Below are positions 12,161-23,300 of a DNA stretch of 64,000 nucleotides, one piece after another. The notes beneath the pieces are model-generated. The model worked only from the letters and a program-made list of their open reading frames with translations. It was not told where the DNA came from and ran no database searches. The position numbers were made by a program, and so were the translations under genes. The stretch comes from Sipunculus nudus (lineage: Eukaryota > Annelida > Sipuncula > Golfingiida > Sipunculidae), in contig CM049314.1 in the NCBI GenBank assembly GCA_026874595.1, positions 57,646,300 to 57,710,299 of the forward strand. Reading direction: 5' to 3'. Within the stretch, counting starts at the first letter, position 1. Every line of letters begins with the position of its first letter.

Positions 12161-12840
12161 ATGGAACCGGCAAACGACTCCAAGGTAACGCTTGAAGCTA
12201 TCTGGAAAAAAACTCTCACTTCGTGATAGAATGGAACATAAAATTGATAACTTGCACATGTAAGAGAAAAACGCTGGAGGCAAGAATAAGCGCCTTGGAA
12301 ATGGACAATGACCCACATACGAGAAAAACTGAATTGGTTCAAGCTGAAGTAAGACTTGGCAATAGTCCATGAAGCCGGCTCCAGCAAATAGCCTGACAAA
12401 CGAATTGAATATTAAGAAAATAAAGAAAAAAAAACAAGCTCCACAACCTACCGGAAATTCACGAGGAAACCAAAACAAGCCTGAAAACAAGAGTGACAGA
12501 GGTTTTGAAACATAAAAACAAACATCTTGATTCAGACCATGTACAAAAAGCGTATCGGCTCGAAACAAAACAGCAGCCAGCATTAAGTTAAGGCCCAAGC
12601 GACCCAAAAAGGGGATCGACTGTGTTGGTCACACTGTCAGCCGAAGAGCTCGTTGACGGGATATTAAAACATGGAAACAGAGCACTTAAATCCTAAAAAC
12701 AGGTAAATACAGAGTTGTTTACGATGTCTGTAAATATGCACAGGAGAAAAGAAGGGGCGACCATAGAAACCGGGCTTCAGCCTAACGCCGGTACCGATCA
12801 TAAGATATGCATGAAGTCATACTTATATTGTTCAATAGTA
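12161..12840 (+). pseudogene. L1-type LINE ORF1 remnant, copy 1
   Basis: Starting at ATG 12161 the sequence encodes MEPANDSKVTLEAIWKK and then, after frameshifts, pieces matching the copy at 34816. In that copy RIEHKIDN and KRIEYLENKGRSKNIKLLNL are readable. The second piece matches the signature after the coiled coil of L1/Tx1-group ORF1 proteins (RI..LE.R.R..NI...GLPE), which form trimeric RNA-binding chaperones. It continues into a C-terminal block with TLSAEELVDGILKHGNRALK. Several stops and frameshifts are present, so it is dead. It lies on the strand opposite the Tx1-like LINE just downstream, which has its own zinc-knuckle ORF1 in copy 2. This is therefore probably a separate element. 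Confidence 0.7.
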
Positions 12841-13079
12841 CATATTTAGTCAACAACGTGTATATTAAAACATGCAGGTCTACCTCGTTCGCAATAATTT
12901 AGTATCCACCCACGCTATAAGTACTGGGAAGTATGTCGTCAACATTACCAAATGTTTACATGCGACTCCATGTAACCCCGTGTGCACAAGGTATACCTAC
13001 CTCAAGCACAGTTCTTTTAAGGGGGTGGATTATAGCGTGGGTGTGAGGGCGCTAGCCCCCATTTCATTTTGGTTCTTAT

Positions 13080-15985
13080 TTTGAAATATTCGCATTATAT
13101 TTATTTTCATGTACACTTTTTTAACCTTTATACAGTGATACATTTCAACAGTCATATAAGATTTCATTTGAAAGGTACATCACATTCAAGATGTATGGGG
13201 CAATTCATGTGCAAAAGGTATATCGGGTTTGTTAAATTATCATATTTGTACTTGCTGATACATTTTTTTGCTATAAATATATATTCGTTTATAATGTCTA
13301 TGTAATGTTGTGTAAGTATTTCTGTTTTCTTTTACCCTAGCATTGTTTCTCTTTCTATTAGTGTTATCCTTTTGCATAGTTTAACACATCTGTCTTAGTT
13401 TCACACAGTGAAAGACGAAATGTCCCACAAATTCTATTTCACTGCAATAGAAACACCTGTTTGTTTCAGTCACACCACATTTTGGCAACATGATACGGGT
13501 AGGTTAGATGTTGAGGACGATTTTCCACTGTAAGACTCTTAATCTGGTTTCTTTAGTACAACTGTATATGTTTTTCCATAAAGTACTTCTCCAATTATAA
13601 TTTTTATATTTTTTGGTTCAAGAACTTTTGAATTTGGGGATTTAGGTCATCATTCGATAAAGATATTCTTATAGATCTCGGGGTCCAGTTACTAATTTCT
13701 TTATCTCTTAATAGAATAGGTGAATTTAGCGCCACCTGGAGGCTAAATGAGCTATGCAAGACATCTGTCTTTACTACGTTATATTTCTGCTTGACCCACA
13801 ATGATAAAATCTGTCCGTTTTGAAATATATCTTCAATGTAAATAACATTTGCTTTAATCCAGTCTCTGAAGAACAGAACCGATTATTTATGAGTAAATGC
13901 CTTATTATTCCATATAACCCTCGATCCATAATCATTTTCTCACATTATACTAGCTTTAGTTTATGTTAGACATGTGTTCCATCAATTTCTGTAGAAATTT
14001 TATTTTATTGGGTGTGTCCCTTTCATATTAATGGGTTTGATACTACTTTGAAATACAGAGAGATTGTTTCTCATTTTCCCAAAGTAGTATAACGGAATGT
14101 TTTTCATAGTTGTTTTATCTTTGCTCAATAATAATATTACCCATTTTTGGAGTAGGGCATGTTTTATATCATTTGCGTTAATACCTCCAGAGTCCACCAT
14201 TTTCATAATCAGATGACATTATTTTCCGTTCTACTTTTTCATATGCCCTTTGGTACTGATTTTTTTTTCTGCCAAATAAATTTGAAAATCATTTTATTAA
14301 TGGTATTTATAACCTTTTTAGGCATATACAAAGCTTGCATAATGCATACCATCTGGGATATAAGGAATTTTTTCACAAAAATTATTTTCCCTACCATCGA
14401 GAGATTTCTCTTTTCCCATTTCCTAATTTCTTCAAATATTATTTTACTCGAAGCTCTCAGTTGGTTTTTAATATCAGATGCCGGCTAACAGCTGCCAAAT
14501 TTGACTCCTTAAATTTTGATTACACAGTTTGGATAGAAATTCCATTTAATTTCTTCATATTTTTCTTGTTTACGTTTTAAGATCCCTACCCATATAGCTT
14601 CCGTTTTATTTGGTTTTAACGCCGTTCTAGAGACTTCTGTAAATTTCTTAATTTGTCTTAAGCATAATCTGATATCTGCTTGATCTCTCATGAACAAATT
14701 AACATCATCAGCATACAATGCATTTTTAACATTGTTCACCGAGTAATAGGTCAACGGTAATTTAATACCTTTTATTTCAGTTGTCTGTCTGATTTAAATT
14801 GCTATCAGTTCCAGGCCAAGAACAAAAAAAAAAAAAAAACCAGGAGAGAAAACACACACCCCTGTCGGACCTAACCATGAACTTGGAACATTTGAAAAGC
14901 CAGCCGTTGAGAGATATACAGTTTTCACTGCCATTGAATAAAACTGACACCCAATGAGCTGTATGAACTGCCAACCGAAACCTAATATCTTCATTGTCTC
15001 GAGTACATTTGTATATACTCTTTGTTAATCGAATCAAAGACGCTTTTAAAATCTAGCGTTATTACAGCACCAGAAATATTTTGTTTGCGTAATTTATGAC
15101 ATCGTCCATTTTTCGGATTATTGTAACAATGTTGCGAACTCTAATAAAACCCACGTGGTCTCGATTTACTATATCACTGATTACGGACTGCAACCTCATA
15201 GCGAGCACTTTCGCCAATATTTTATAATCGGTGTTGCAGAATTACACAATTCACCCTTTGGTTATTTTCCCCTTTATTCAGTAAATTAACACCCCCCCCC
15301 CTTTTTGTTGTGAAAATAACATTCCTGTTTTATATGCAGAGTTAACAGAAAAAGCACTAGGTATTTCACAGGTGGCCAAACAAATTATAAAAGAATCCGT
15401 TGTAAGTCCATGTAATCCCAGACTTTATCCTGTTTCATTTTTCTTAAGGCACTTGCAACTTCAGCCGAGAAAATGAAACCTTCACATTTCCCTTTCTTTC
15501 TTCATTAAGCCTTGGAATTATAAGGCCATCTTTAAATGAATTACTCTTGTAATTAAGTGGCCTGACTTCTCGTTCACTGTTATCTTTGCCTGATACAATG
15601 TCCGGAGAGTTAGCCATTACTGAATTAAAATCTCCTAACACTGCTATATAATCAGAGTCAGTTTCCTTAGATGCTATATTATCCTGTATTCTACGTAAGA
15701 ATTCGACATTTTCTTTATTTTCACAGGGCGCATATATATTAAATATTTTTCTCATCTGCCTATTTTTCTTGGAAGCATGCGATATTTATTTTGTTGCGTT
15801 TAATTTCGTTTATAATTGTGTTTCTTCTTATTTTGTTATATCTCAAACCATGACAATTTAAAATTACACTTACAACTGCAGTCCATGTATTAAACAAGTC
15901 CGTATAACTTTAATGCAAAGTCCGTACCAACAGGCAATGTTAGAGAAACGAAGCGTACAGCCGCTAAGCTGGCGAATCCTGCATC
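13080..15985 (-). pseudogene. Tx1-like non-LTR retrotransposon ORF2 remnant, copy 1
   Basis: Reading the minus strand, the order is endonuclease, then reverse transcriptase, then C-terminal domain. The apurinic-type endonuclease piece at 15444-15755 contains IFNIYAPCENKENVEFL and then AVLGDFNSV (about 15621-15635). The reverse transcriptase catalytic box reads ALYADDVNLFMRDQ at about 14680-14715, followed by LKPNKTEAIWVG. Further down, VSVLFNGSEN and LDFKSVFDSIN-like pieces lie near 14900-15060. The C-terminal part near 13080-13480 matches a short cysteine-containing tail. Many stops break it. The 5' end is cut at about 15985, where a DDE transposase pseudogene begins. Copy 2 (35690-39000) continues through the zinc-knuckle ORF1. 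Tx1 assignment is from motif resemblance; an L1-clade relative is possible. Confidence 0.8.
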
Positions 15986-15989
15986 AAAT

Positions 15990-17111
15990 TTAGTTTCTGT
16001 TCATATATTATGAATGAAACTGGTAATGTAGTCTTCTTTCTGGTGGGCCTCGTAACATCACAAATCACCAGGGCTGTCTGTTTTGCTTCCCCAGCACTTG
16101 GCATTGATGCGTCATTTACGGCACGAGGATTTTCTCGACAAATTCCACCATGGTCTAAGAAGTGCTCCAGTGATCGGGTGAGCATGTCACGTTACAGTTA
16201 CCTGGGAATGGGGCTGTAAGTAAACATCTGTTTGTTTTGCCGGCGTAGATGAGCTGGGGCAGTAAAAGTGCGCCCGTTTATGTCACGGACAAGAGGAGGG
16301 GGATCTGCTGTTTGCCATCTTTCCCCGCTATGGTCACCTACCTGTGGCACCTCTTTCTCTATTGTCCAATCTCCTCCAGGTTTGAGCTGGCAGCCTGTAC
16401 GGTCAAAGTTGATGAAAAGCTCATCAGTAAATATCGCCATCCTTTGTCGCTTTATCAATGCGCTGGAGGTACTCTGCCTTGATGGAGTCGAAATCGCTTG
16501 GTAGGTGTTTGACGTCCTTAGTTCCCTTCCGCTGAAAAAATCCCATACGGCGCAGCACCGTCCGGACCCAGCTCTATGTGATGACAATGGGGCCTCCATT
16601 ACAACCCAGCCGGGATGGTGCTTCTTTGCGGACTATTCCATCAGCTGCGGCTATAACCAATTTCGATGTAACGGCAGCACCATTATTAGGACATGCATTG
16701 ATGTAACGTTGCACTTTAACATTCAGATCTCCGAGCATCAGGTGTTGTCCTCGCAGGCTGCGTTAAAGGGTAGTTGGCTTACTGTAGAGCTGTTTTTTCA
16801 GCTTGACGTAGAGGTCACGAATGCTGCGCACGGTAGTCCCTGAAAGCCTTTCCCCCAAAAATTTGTGAACATGTCCTCTCAGTTTTGGCTACACCGATCT
16901 CGACTGCAGACCGTCCAATTTTGACTCTGTCACCGGCTGAGTAGTGTCCGCTTGCTGGTAGATGTGACAAACTCGCTGGACTCGACAGCGTTGTTTGCAG
17001 CCTCGAACAGGAGAGCACCCTGTTTTGTGTCGCAGTCCTGTGGATTTGGCAGGCATGACGAATTTGGTCGTTTACTGGCTTTGGGGATTTCAGCCAATTA
17101 AGGAGAGACAT
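15990..17111 (-). pseudogene. DDE-superfamily transposase pseudogene
   Basis: On the minus strand, three pieces in order match a DDE transposase family common in invertebrate genomes. An N-terminal helix piece GDRVKIGRSAVEIGVAKTE (about 16880-16950) resembles its DNA-binding start. A catalytic-core piece DELFINFDRTGCQL, then DWTIEKE (about 16360-16440), corresponds to the first-aspartate motif (NWDQTG...WT...G). In another frame, LLLPQLIYAGKTNRCLL (about 16220-16270) and TMVEFVEKILVP (about 16120-16160) match the next blocks. Frameshifts and stops separate them, so the gene is dead. It interrupts the Tx1-like LINE of copy 1 at 15985 and is absent from copy 2. The family is related in fold to pogo/Tc1-type enzymes; the exact superfamily name is uncertain. 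Confidence 0.65.
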
Positions 17112-17734
17112 CGTAGGCTATCTAGCAGAGATTTAGGCTGTAAACAAATGACGTAGTACAAAGTTGAGGTGATCGAAGTATGACTGACCAGGGCTATCAG
17201 GGGGATGTATTTATATTAAAGGGCCGTGCAGGTAGTCTCTGGTTCAAGTGATTGTGACAAAACACCCCGAAAAGAGCACATCTTTGCAATGATTGCAGGG
17301 GTGGGGGGGGGGGGGGTTCATAGTGGGGTTCCTTTATTGTCTTCGTTTTTAATATTGTGGGTTTCTCGGGATGCACGAGGGTTCCGATCAACATTAAAGC
17401 ACTGGGCTTCTTTGGGGTTTCACTGAGTTTCTTTGACCTGTTTATCAATTCGTGCACACGTTAGGGTGTAGGTGTCCCTCACAAATTAATCACTAGGACA
17501 AACACGGGATGAAACTACCACGGCCGAAAGGTAAGTTTTGTGTGGACGATATTATGAATTTAGATAGCAGCTGTCGACGTAAAATCATAATAATGTTATA
17601 AATATTTGACGTACTTCTGATTAATTTACATCCTCATTTCTGTTATTCATTAACTGTTGTTATCAATTATTTCTCGTAAAGTACAATTAAAGAATAAGGG
17701 GACGATAAGCTTAGGAGGATAAATGGATCAGCAC
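17112..17734. other. Flank of DDE pseudogene, no gene recognised
   Basis: Probably transposon flank plus unrelated sequence, including a poly-G run near 17300. Short ORFs on opposite strands (17197-17457 and 17226-17426) mirror each other. No terminal inverted repeat for the DDE element was found by eye. Confidence 0.45.
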
Positions 17735-18037
17735 GCGCACATCACGGCTAATTAATCTCTGTATAGAAGGCACAGAGGAAGCGGGCGTTCCTTGTTTGTA
17801 CAACACTTATGTAATGATTGCGCGGGAAGCACATAGTGTAATCTGGTAATACGTACCTAAATTGAGTTGCCGATGTATATGCCGATAATAAGCTCTTTTC
17901 TAAAGTATGTACGTGAAGATTTATTAACCACAACTTATAAAAATTTTCAGTCTCTTCCCACGATTTCAAAAACCACACGATATGCTTTTAGCACATAAAC
18001 CACGAAATTTTAAGCCGTGAAAATATCTGAATTTACA
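17735..18037. mobile_element. Partial TA-target inverted-repeat element (same family as 40200-41477)
   Basis: This aligns with the last 300 bp of the 40200-41477 insertion: TCACGGCTAATTAATCTCTG versus TCACGGCTGATTAATTCTTTG, then ACGATATGC, ACCACGAAATTTTAAGCC and the terminal ATCTGAATTTACAG. The end abuts TA and then the (TA)n tract. The other terminus was not located, so it looks truncated. No ORF is evident. Confidence 0.7.

Positions 18038-18105
<68 letters not shown>
18038..18105. repeat. (TA)n microsatellite
   Basis: Uninterrupted TA dinucleotides over about 68 bp, directly after the TA-target element terminus and before the fold-back sequence. Confidence 0.98.
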
Positions 18106-18106
<1 letters not shown>

Positions 18107-18141
18107 TTATAAGTGGTATAGCCGTGTTAGTCTGTAGTTGA

Positions 18142-18257
18142 AGCGAAAGTTAAGATAAACAGTGACGCCTTTTAGATAGACTAACTAGTTTATTAATAAA
18201 CTAGTTAATAAACTAGTTAGTCTATCTAAAAGCCGTCACTGTTTATCTTAACTTTCG

Positions 18258-18259
<2 letters not shown>
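18142..18259. repeat. Fold-back inverted repeat, 50-bp arms
   Basis: The left arm (18142-18191, starting AGCGAAAGTTAAGATAAAC) is the reverse complement of the right arm (18210-18259, ending TTATCTTAACTTTCGCT) with one visible mismatch in the CGCC/GCCG region. The spacer is 18 bp and itself repeats part of the arm (AATAAACTAGTT). The whole sits between two (TA)n tracts. It could be a hairpin-type miniature transposon or a snap-back product. Confidence 0.93.

Positions 18260-18302
<43 letters not shown>
18259..18302. repeat. (TA)n microsatellite
   Basis: A second TA tract of about 44 bp, immediately after the right arm of the fold-back repeat. Confidence 0.97.
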
Positions 18303-18306
<4 letters not shown>

Positions 18307-19079
18307 GATTCTCCTTATTATATACTTTTTAAATGAAATATACATATCTTCGTATTATTAAAAGTTTTTATATATATATATTACTTTTTATATTTATGTT
18401 TTTTTTAATTATGCAAATATTTTTCATTTGTTATACTTGCTTTATCTATTTCTTATTGCGCACCACGCTTGACTTGAACAAATATATGTATGTTCATCAC
18501 TCACCTCTCCACCATTTCTGCTTTCCCTCCCTTAACTGCGACTTTAATGTTAAGTTAATCCTCCTTCACATCCTTTTGTTTCCACCTACCGGTACTCGCT
18601 GTCTGTTATACTTTTTTCCATGTCACTTTAACCTCATTGTATCCACATCTCTCTCTATTTTGGAAAGGACGTTTGAAGACACTCCGTTCATTTCAACAAA
18701 TCTCATCCCACCTTAGTCAGAACATAGTTCTTTGTAAATAATATATTTCTTAATTCTTCTTCATAATAACATTTTTCTTTTTCCATTCAGCACCACAGTT
18801 TTATTCTCATTATCTTCCTATCATTATCACTCCCTTTCAACCCTCGTTTTACACGTTTGTTTCCCAAACTTACTTTTTCAAATCGAAAGATCTTTTAACC
18901 CCAATGTCACCCACGACTCTCACGGGAATGTCCGCCCCTCCCATGTTACACAAAATTAGTACCTATAAAGTCCAATAGGGGTCGCAACCGGTTCTAATTA
19001 CGTCACCACATTTCCCATGTGCTTTCACATATGATTTCACTGACAATAGAGTTAAATACCCCACTTTTCGCTTGCTTGT
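18303..19079 (+). other. Collinear non-coding block shared with 39607-40195
   Basis: Matches copy 2 through TTATGATTCTCCTTATTATATAC, the TCACTCACCT...CCATT block, CCCAATGTCACCCACGACTC and the CATTTCCCATGTGC block. The longest ORF (18333-18716) is low-complexity and not conserved in copy 2, so I do not call it. Confidence 0.7.
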
Positions 19080-19160
19080 AATTTGCCTTCGTGACTCAGT
19101 TGGTTACGCAGACGGCTTCTGGGCATACGGTCGGTGGTTCGAGTCTCCTTCTGTCTTGAT
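19080..19160 (+). repeat. tRNA-derived SINE head, copy 1
   Basis: An A-box-like TGACTCAGTTGG (19092-19103) and a B-box GGTTCGAGTCTCC (19136-19148) lie about 33 bp apart, the usual spacing of an internal RNA polymerase III promoter. The intervening sequence does not fold into a proper anticodon arm and no acceptor-stem pairing is evident, so this is a tRNA-like SINE head or tRNA pseudogene, not a working tRNA gene. The copy at 41515-41585 has the same boxes. Confidence 0.6.
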
Positions 19161-20330
19161 ATCATTGTTATTGATATATCACGTTATGCTCTATATACCA
19201 ATGAGTCATGTCTCTATTCAATTCCAGATTAGCAACTTCAGGGTTACGCTAACAATGGTGATCAGGGAGTTTAGAAATGACATAGATATATAAGCCTTAA
19301 CGAAATATACGTTTCCCCGAAAAAAACTAAAACTCAAGTTTTACTCTATCCATATCAATTATATCGCCCTCTTTAGCTAGTTCCTTGAACCAAGATGAAG
19401 CAAGCGTACTATAGTCGCTCCCAAATCAGATATAACGCAACCTCAGCACGCCAGGAAATACCTATTATTTATACCGGTATGTCATTCATTCATTAAGTTT
19501 TTATCATTGAAGTGACTCGGACATTTATTTTCAAGAATATACATCCTTTTAATTTAAGTTTAGATTCATATTCAGAATATCCTTCGGTTAGATTTTCTCG
19601 AGGCCATAAGTTTTACAATACACATATAAACTGTAAATATTTATATGAATTTACCTTACATATCACATCATCATTTATTAGGCGGGCAATATGCAAAATC
19701 ATAAAAAAAAACCATAAAGAGGCACATCCAGTATTAAAGTATTAATAACTTATATCATATCATTTTTATACGTTATGCAGTAATTCTGTATAAATCATTA
19801 ATGATAAAAAGGACACTCAGCTTCAAATTCAAGAATCCCTTTTAATTTGAACAATGATAGGTTATCAGTATAAATTTCCAATACTATGTGTGAATGTGCA
19901 TGACATCAGTAAATATGTAAGAAGCAAGAAACTTTTTAACTTTTTTACCAAAACACAACCTTGAGAGAGATGTCAGTTTCATACAGGAAACTCATTTAGT
20001 AGAAAAGAGATTCATTCTTTCCACAGACCCTACTATTAATTTGTTTATAACTGTCACTTCATGATTTCTCTTTTCAAGATTTAAGAAATATTTTGAGCTG
20101 CGCTCACCCTGCTCATACCACTGCTCATACAACTGGTAAGGCTGAATGGTCTGTTTCCACACAAGGTATTATCTCACAGTTCGTAACAGAGGGTTGCAAA
20201 GTCACTGATATAAGAAAATTGTCTAATATACGTTATGTAAGTGGATTTAATCTCCTCCAAGTAAATCCTTTAATATTTGGGTTACGTAGTCGGCATTTAT
20301 CACACAGATCAAATGTTTGAAGTATTGTTT
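19161..20330 (+). other. Collinear non-coding block, probably SINE tail and old repeats
   Basis: Aligned with 41586-42700 in copy 2 (for example CACTCAGCTTCAAATTCAAGAAT, GATTTAAGAAATATTTTGAG and CTGCGCTCACCCTGCTCATA). ORFs in it are short and not conserved. Some text near 19950-20030 (GAAACTCATT, AGTAGAAA) may be eroded LINE sequence. Confidence 0.5.
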
Positions 20331-21300
20331 CCATGGAGTCAATACTTGAATCTTTAAAAAGTATGCTAAATTAAAAAAAAAACACCAGAGAATGATGGAA
20401 TATCAAAAGAATTGTACTTTAGTATTTTTAATGAAGTAGGTTTAAAAATGACTGCTGGTTTAAATGAAGGGTGTCAATCAGGGAGAGTTATCAGAGAGCA
20501 AAAACAAAAAGTAATTAAGGTTTTAGAAAAACCAGATAAGAACAAAAGATATATAGAATCCTTGAGACCAATAAGCTTAATAATTGTTGACTGTTAGGTG
20601 TTATGTAAAATTCTTGTTTCACAATTGCGTAAGGTTTTGCAAAACTTGGTCCACTAAGTTCAGAATGCTTTTGTTCTAAATATGTTTATGATATATTGAT
20701 GGAACAAAAATCAACTGCAACCTCTTCATTGGTCCAATTAAGAGATACAATACAGGATGATAATATCAACTGGGAGAGTTACTTTGGAGCAACCCAAATA
20801 ATGTCATGTGATATGTTCTCAGAGGAATTCTTATTTAAAATACTCTACAACTATTAACCAACCAACAGTTTACTATACAATTGAATTTTAGTTGATAGTT
20901 GCCGATGTTCTTATTGCTTCATAAATTTTGAGACCAAGGAACACATATTTTTATGAATGTTTTGTAACAAAAAGTCTGTATTTTAGAATTGTGGATTTGA
21001 TGAAAACAAATGGAGTGATAATGCCACCATTAACCTTGTCCACAGTATTGTATAGAATGTTTTCAATTGAGAATAACCTTTTAAATCAGGTGCTCCTTAC
21101 ATTTAAAATGTGTGTATATCAAAGTAAAAAGGACTTTTTACTTTTGATCAGAACACAAGCAATTTAAAGCCAGAATTTTTAAGGAGGTTGAAATATATAG
21201 AAGAAATTATAAGGGTAAAACAGAAATATAAGATTACTGCACATTTGGAAAAATGGGAAAAAATAAGGAAAACAATTAAAAATACAGCAGCATTGTAGTT
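20331..21300 (+). pseudogene. LINE reverse transcriptase/C-terminus remnant (+), internally deleted, copy 1
   Basis: A plus-strand remnant encodes the start of a LINE reverse transcriptase: KMTAGLNEGCQSG, then KRYIESLRPISLI (20412-20597), the ESWRPISL-type block. At about 20680 it jumps to the LINE C-terminal part, where CSYCFINFETKEHIF and the following block (about 20900-21167) match the zinc-binding tail of copy 2 (44905-45132). Compared with copy 2 the segment equivalent to about 43270-44700, including the FADD catalytic box, is missing. It ends in an A-rich stretch near 21250. Stops and frameshifts show it is dead. Confidence 0.75.
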
Positions 21301-21369
21301 TTAGTATTGCAAGAAAAATCAAGGGGAAAATATGTTCTGTAAAGACCACTAAAATATATGTATATTGTG

Positions 21370-21640
21370 GTATATTGTGCTAAGGCGATGAGTTCCGGAA
21401 TCGACCAGAGTTACCTCCAGGTTTTGGTAGAGAAGAGGCCAGACCTTGACCTCAGAGAAAAAGACCAGGATGGTGCTAAGCACACGGAGCTGAGCATTTG
21501 ACCGAATAAGCACGTCTTCTCACGCTGGGGATCGATGTTCTTCAGTCTCAGGAGTGAGTACCTTTGTAGAGTAAGATACGCTGTACTCAAACTGGCGGCT
21601 AGTCTATTTGGAGCAGGATAATATTTCATAAACGAGGTCG
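21370..21640. repeat. Conserved GC-richer block shared with 45370-45640
   Basis: This block is better conserved and more GC-rich than its surroundings. The minus strand is open for 72 codons in both copies with mostly conservative differences (21411-21629 and 45412-45630, both starting MKYYPAP). I do not recognise the peptide. It could be an exon of an unknown gene, a transposon leader or a promoter region. Confidence 0.4.
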
Positions 21641-22679
21641 ATATTAATCGGGGGTGTCAATTTCGTTCTGGCTTGTACCCAGCTCGCTACATCGTCTGTT
21701 ACTCGGCCCATCCTAGATAGTCCGCTGTGACTGTTGCTAATTTTAGATGCAACAGCAGACACGGACGGTTTTGTAGTAATTTGCCCGCAACCTGTAAGTA
21801 GAACAGGAAGGTTGACTTTCTTATAACTACTGCCTTAATTCAGTCACGTTACGTTTCGTGGGAAATTGTAGCAGTCAAAACCTCAGTTACTGTAAATTTC
21901 GTACACAACCAATTGGCGCACCTCGTATAACAGTCCACTTATTCTCATAATTTGATCAACTCTCAGTATCTTATACTTGGTCCATTATTAAAGGAACTTA
22001 ATTACCATTGTATTCATCCTAATAAAGAATATTTCTCCACCCATAGAAACCTGCTTATTGAATATATTATTTATTTTTTTCCAAGTGTTTTGGGAATATT
22101 CTTCATGTGACTTGACATTATACTCAGTCGTCTGTGTACTTTCTTAATTCTTTCTTATTTTATTCCAAAGAGTATTGAAGGTACTAGACAAGCAACAAAA
22201 GCTCTTTTTATAAGTAGTTTTGTAGGCTGATTAGCAAAAAAAATAGTGACATCATGATAGAAATTACTGTTGCTTGGGACTTCAAACACTCGCTTTCATA
22301 GTGCATTATATATATCTATGAGCGTGTGTAAGTCCATACACATGCCCCCTTGATGTTTATTTAAAGTTTCACTTAATGGCCATACGCAACTTTGAATACA
22401 TTTACAGTAAAATATAGATGTTTTAACATTACATACATCCATTAAGGTGGTCCTAATTGGCATTGTTTTATCAGTTTGGTTATAGTTTATTAATGTGATA
22501 ATTCTTATCTACAGATTATTATACTTCTGCTTATTCATATTTTATCTGCCTTTTGCTTGTGACTTGACATTCTGTTAGCTCTGCTAATTTACCTTTGCTT
22601 TTGGCCTCACTGTGCATTCCGCTTGGTTTCAACGATCTCTCTTGTAATTGTTGCTAGTATAAGAGAATTTACTGACCCT
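21641..22679 (+). other. Collinear block, no gene recognised
   Basis: Aligned with 45641-46240 of copy 2 (CGGCCCATCCTAGATAGTCC, TTTCGTACA(C/T)AACCAATTGGCGCA, ATTGAATATATTATT). Copy 1 has about 450 bp more here, around 22200-22640. No conserved ORF is visible. Confidence 0.45.
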
Positions 22680-22686
22680 ATTCATC

Positions 22687-23300
22687 ATGGCATTGAACGT
22701 GTGCACGGCAACTGTTCCGGAACTGGTTCTTGGCTGCCATTTGCTTTGACTTGTGATTCAGTTCAAGCCTAAGTTACCATACGCAAGGTTAAGCCTGAAT
22801 TTCTTGTTCAAGACCTGGAGAAGGTTACCAACTACCCTTCCTCTGCTTGGACAAAATTGATCTATGATGGTTCCGTCATTATAACTCCTGTGCATACTCC
22901 AGGAGTTTGAAGCATAAAGTCAGAGATCTCAGTCCTTCAAACCAATCTGTACCCGGGTAATGAATGTGAAACAAATGTTATGCGCTCCCATGCTGCTGTT
23001 ATATGGGGCAGAGACAGAACTGTGGCGTCAAGTCAAGCTGCAAACTCCAACTCTGATAACAAAAATGACCAAATTATGTATGCTTTGCCAAGAAGCAATA
23101 TTTACCACCGGCGGCCAGATGAGCCACCACCAGTTAAGCAGGCTACAGGATATTCAAATGGCATGCAATATAATTCTGAATTTGTCCTTGACAGAACATG
23201 GCCACCTGTTGGAAACATAGATTATTGTCTATTCCAGTTTGCTTGTGGGGCCACTGAGTCCGTAGAATTGTCAGTGAAAAATCTTGCGGATTAGTCGGCC
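22687..23300 (+). pseudogene. Unidentified coding-like remnant, copy 1
   Basis: The translation here and at 46298-46910 keeps the same peptide text across copies, although frames are broken: VTI(R/H)KVKP..FLVQDLEK(V/I)TNYP, then a threonine/proline turn, KSEISV.QTNLY.GNE, TNVM(R/H)SHAA, LTKLCMLCQEA and GPLSP. That fits a formerly coding segment of about 200 residues. I do not recognise the family. The LCMLCQEA segment places two cysteines as CX2C but no full zinc finger is evident. It could be a transposon ORF1, a gag-like protein or an exon of a host gene. Confidence 0.4.

Noticed and set aside
12143-12607. 154-codon minus-strand frame
   Set aside because: It is antisense to the L1-type ORF1 remnant, low in complexity and not conserved at 34816-35300.
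19092-19148. Possible tRNA gene
   Set aside because: A and B boxes are present but no paired acceptor stem or proper anticodon arm; called a SINE head instead.
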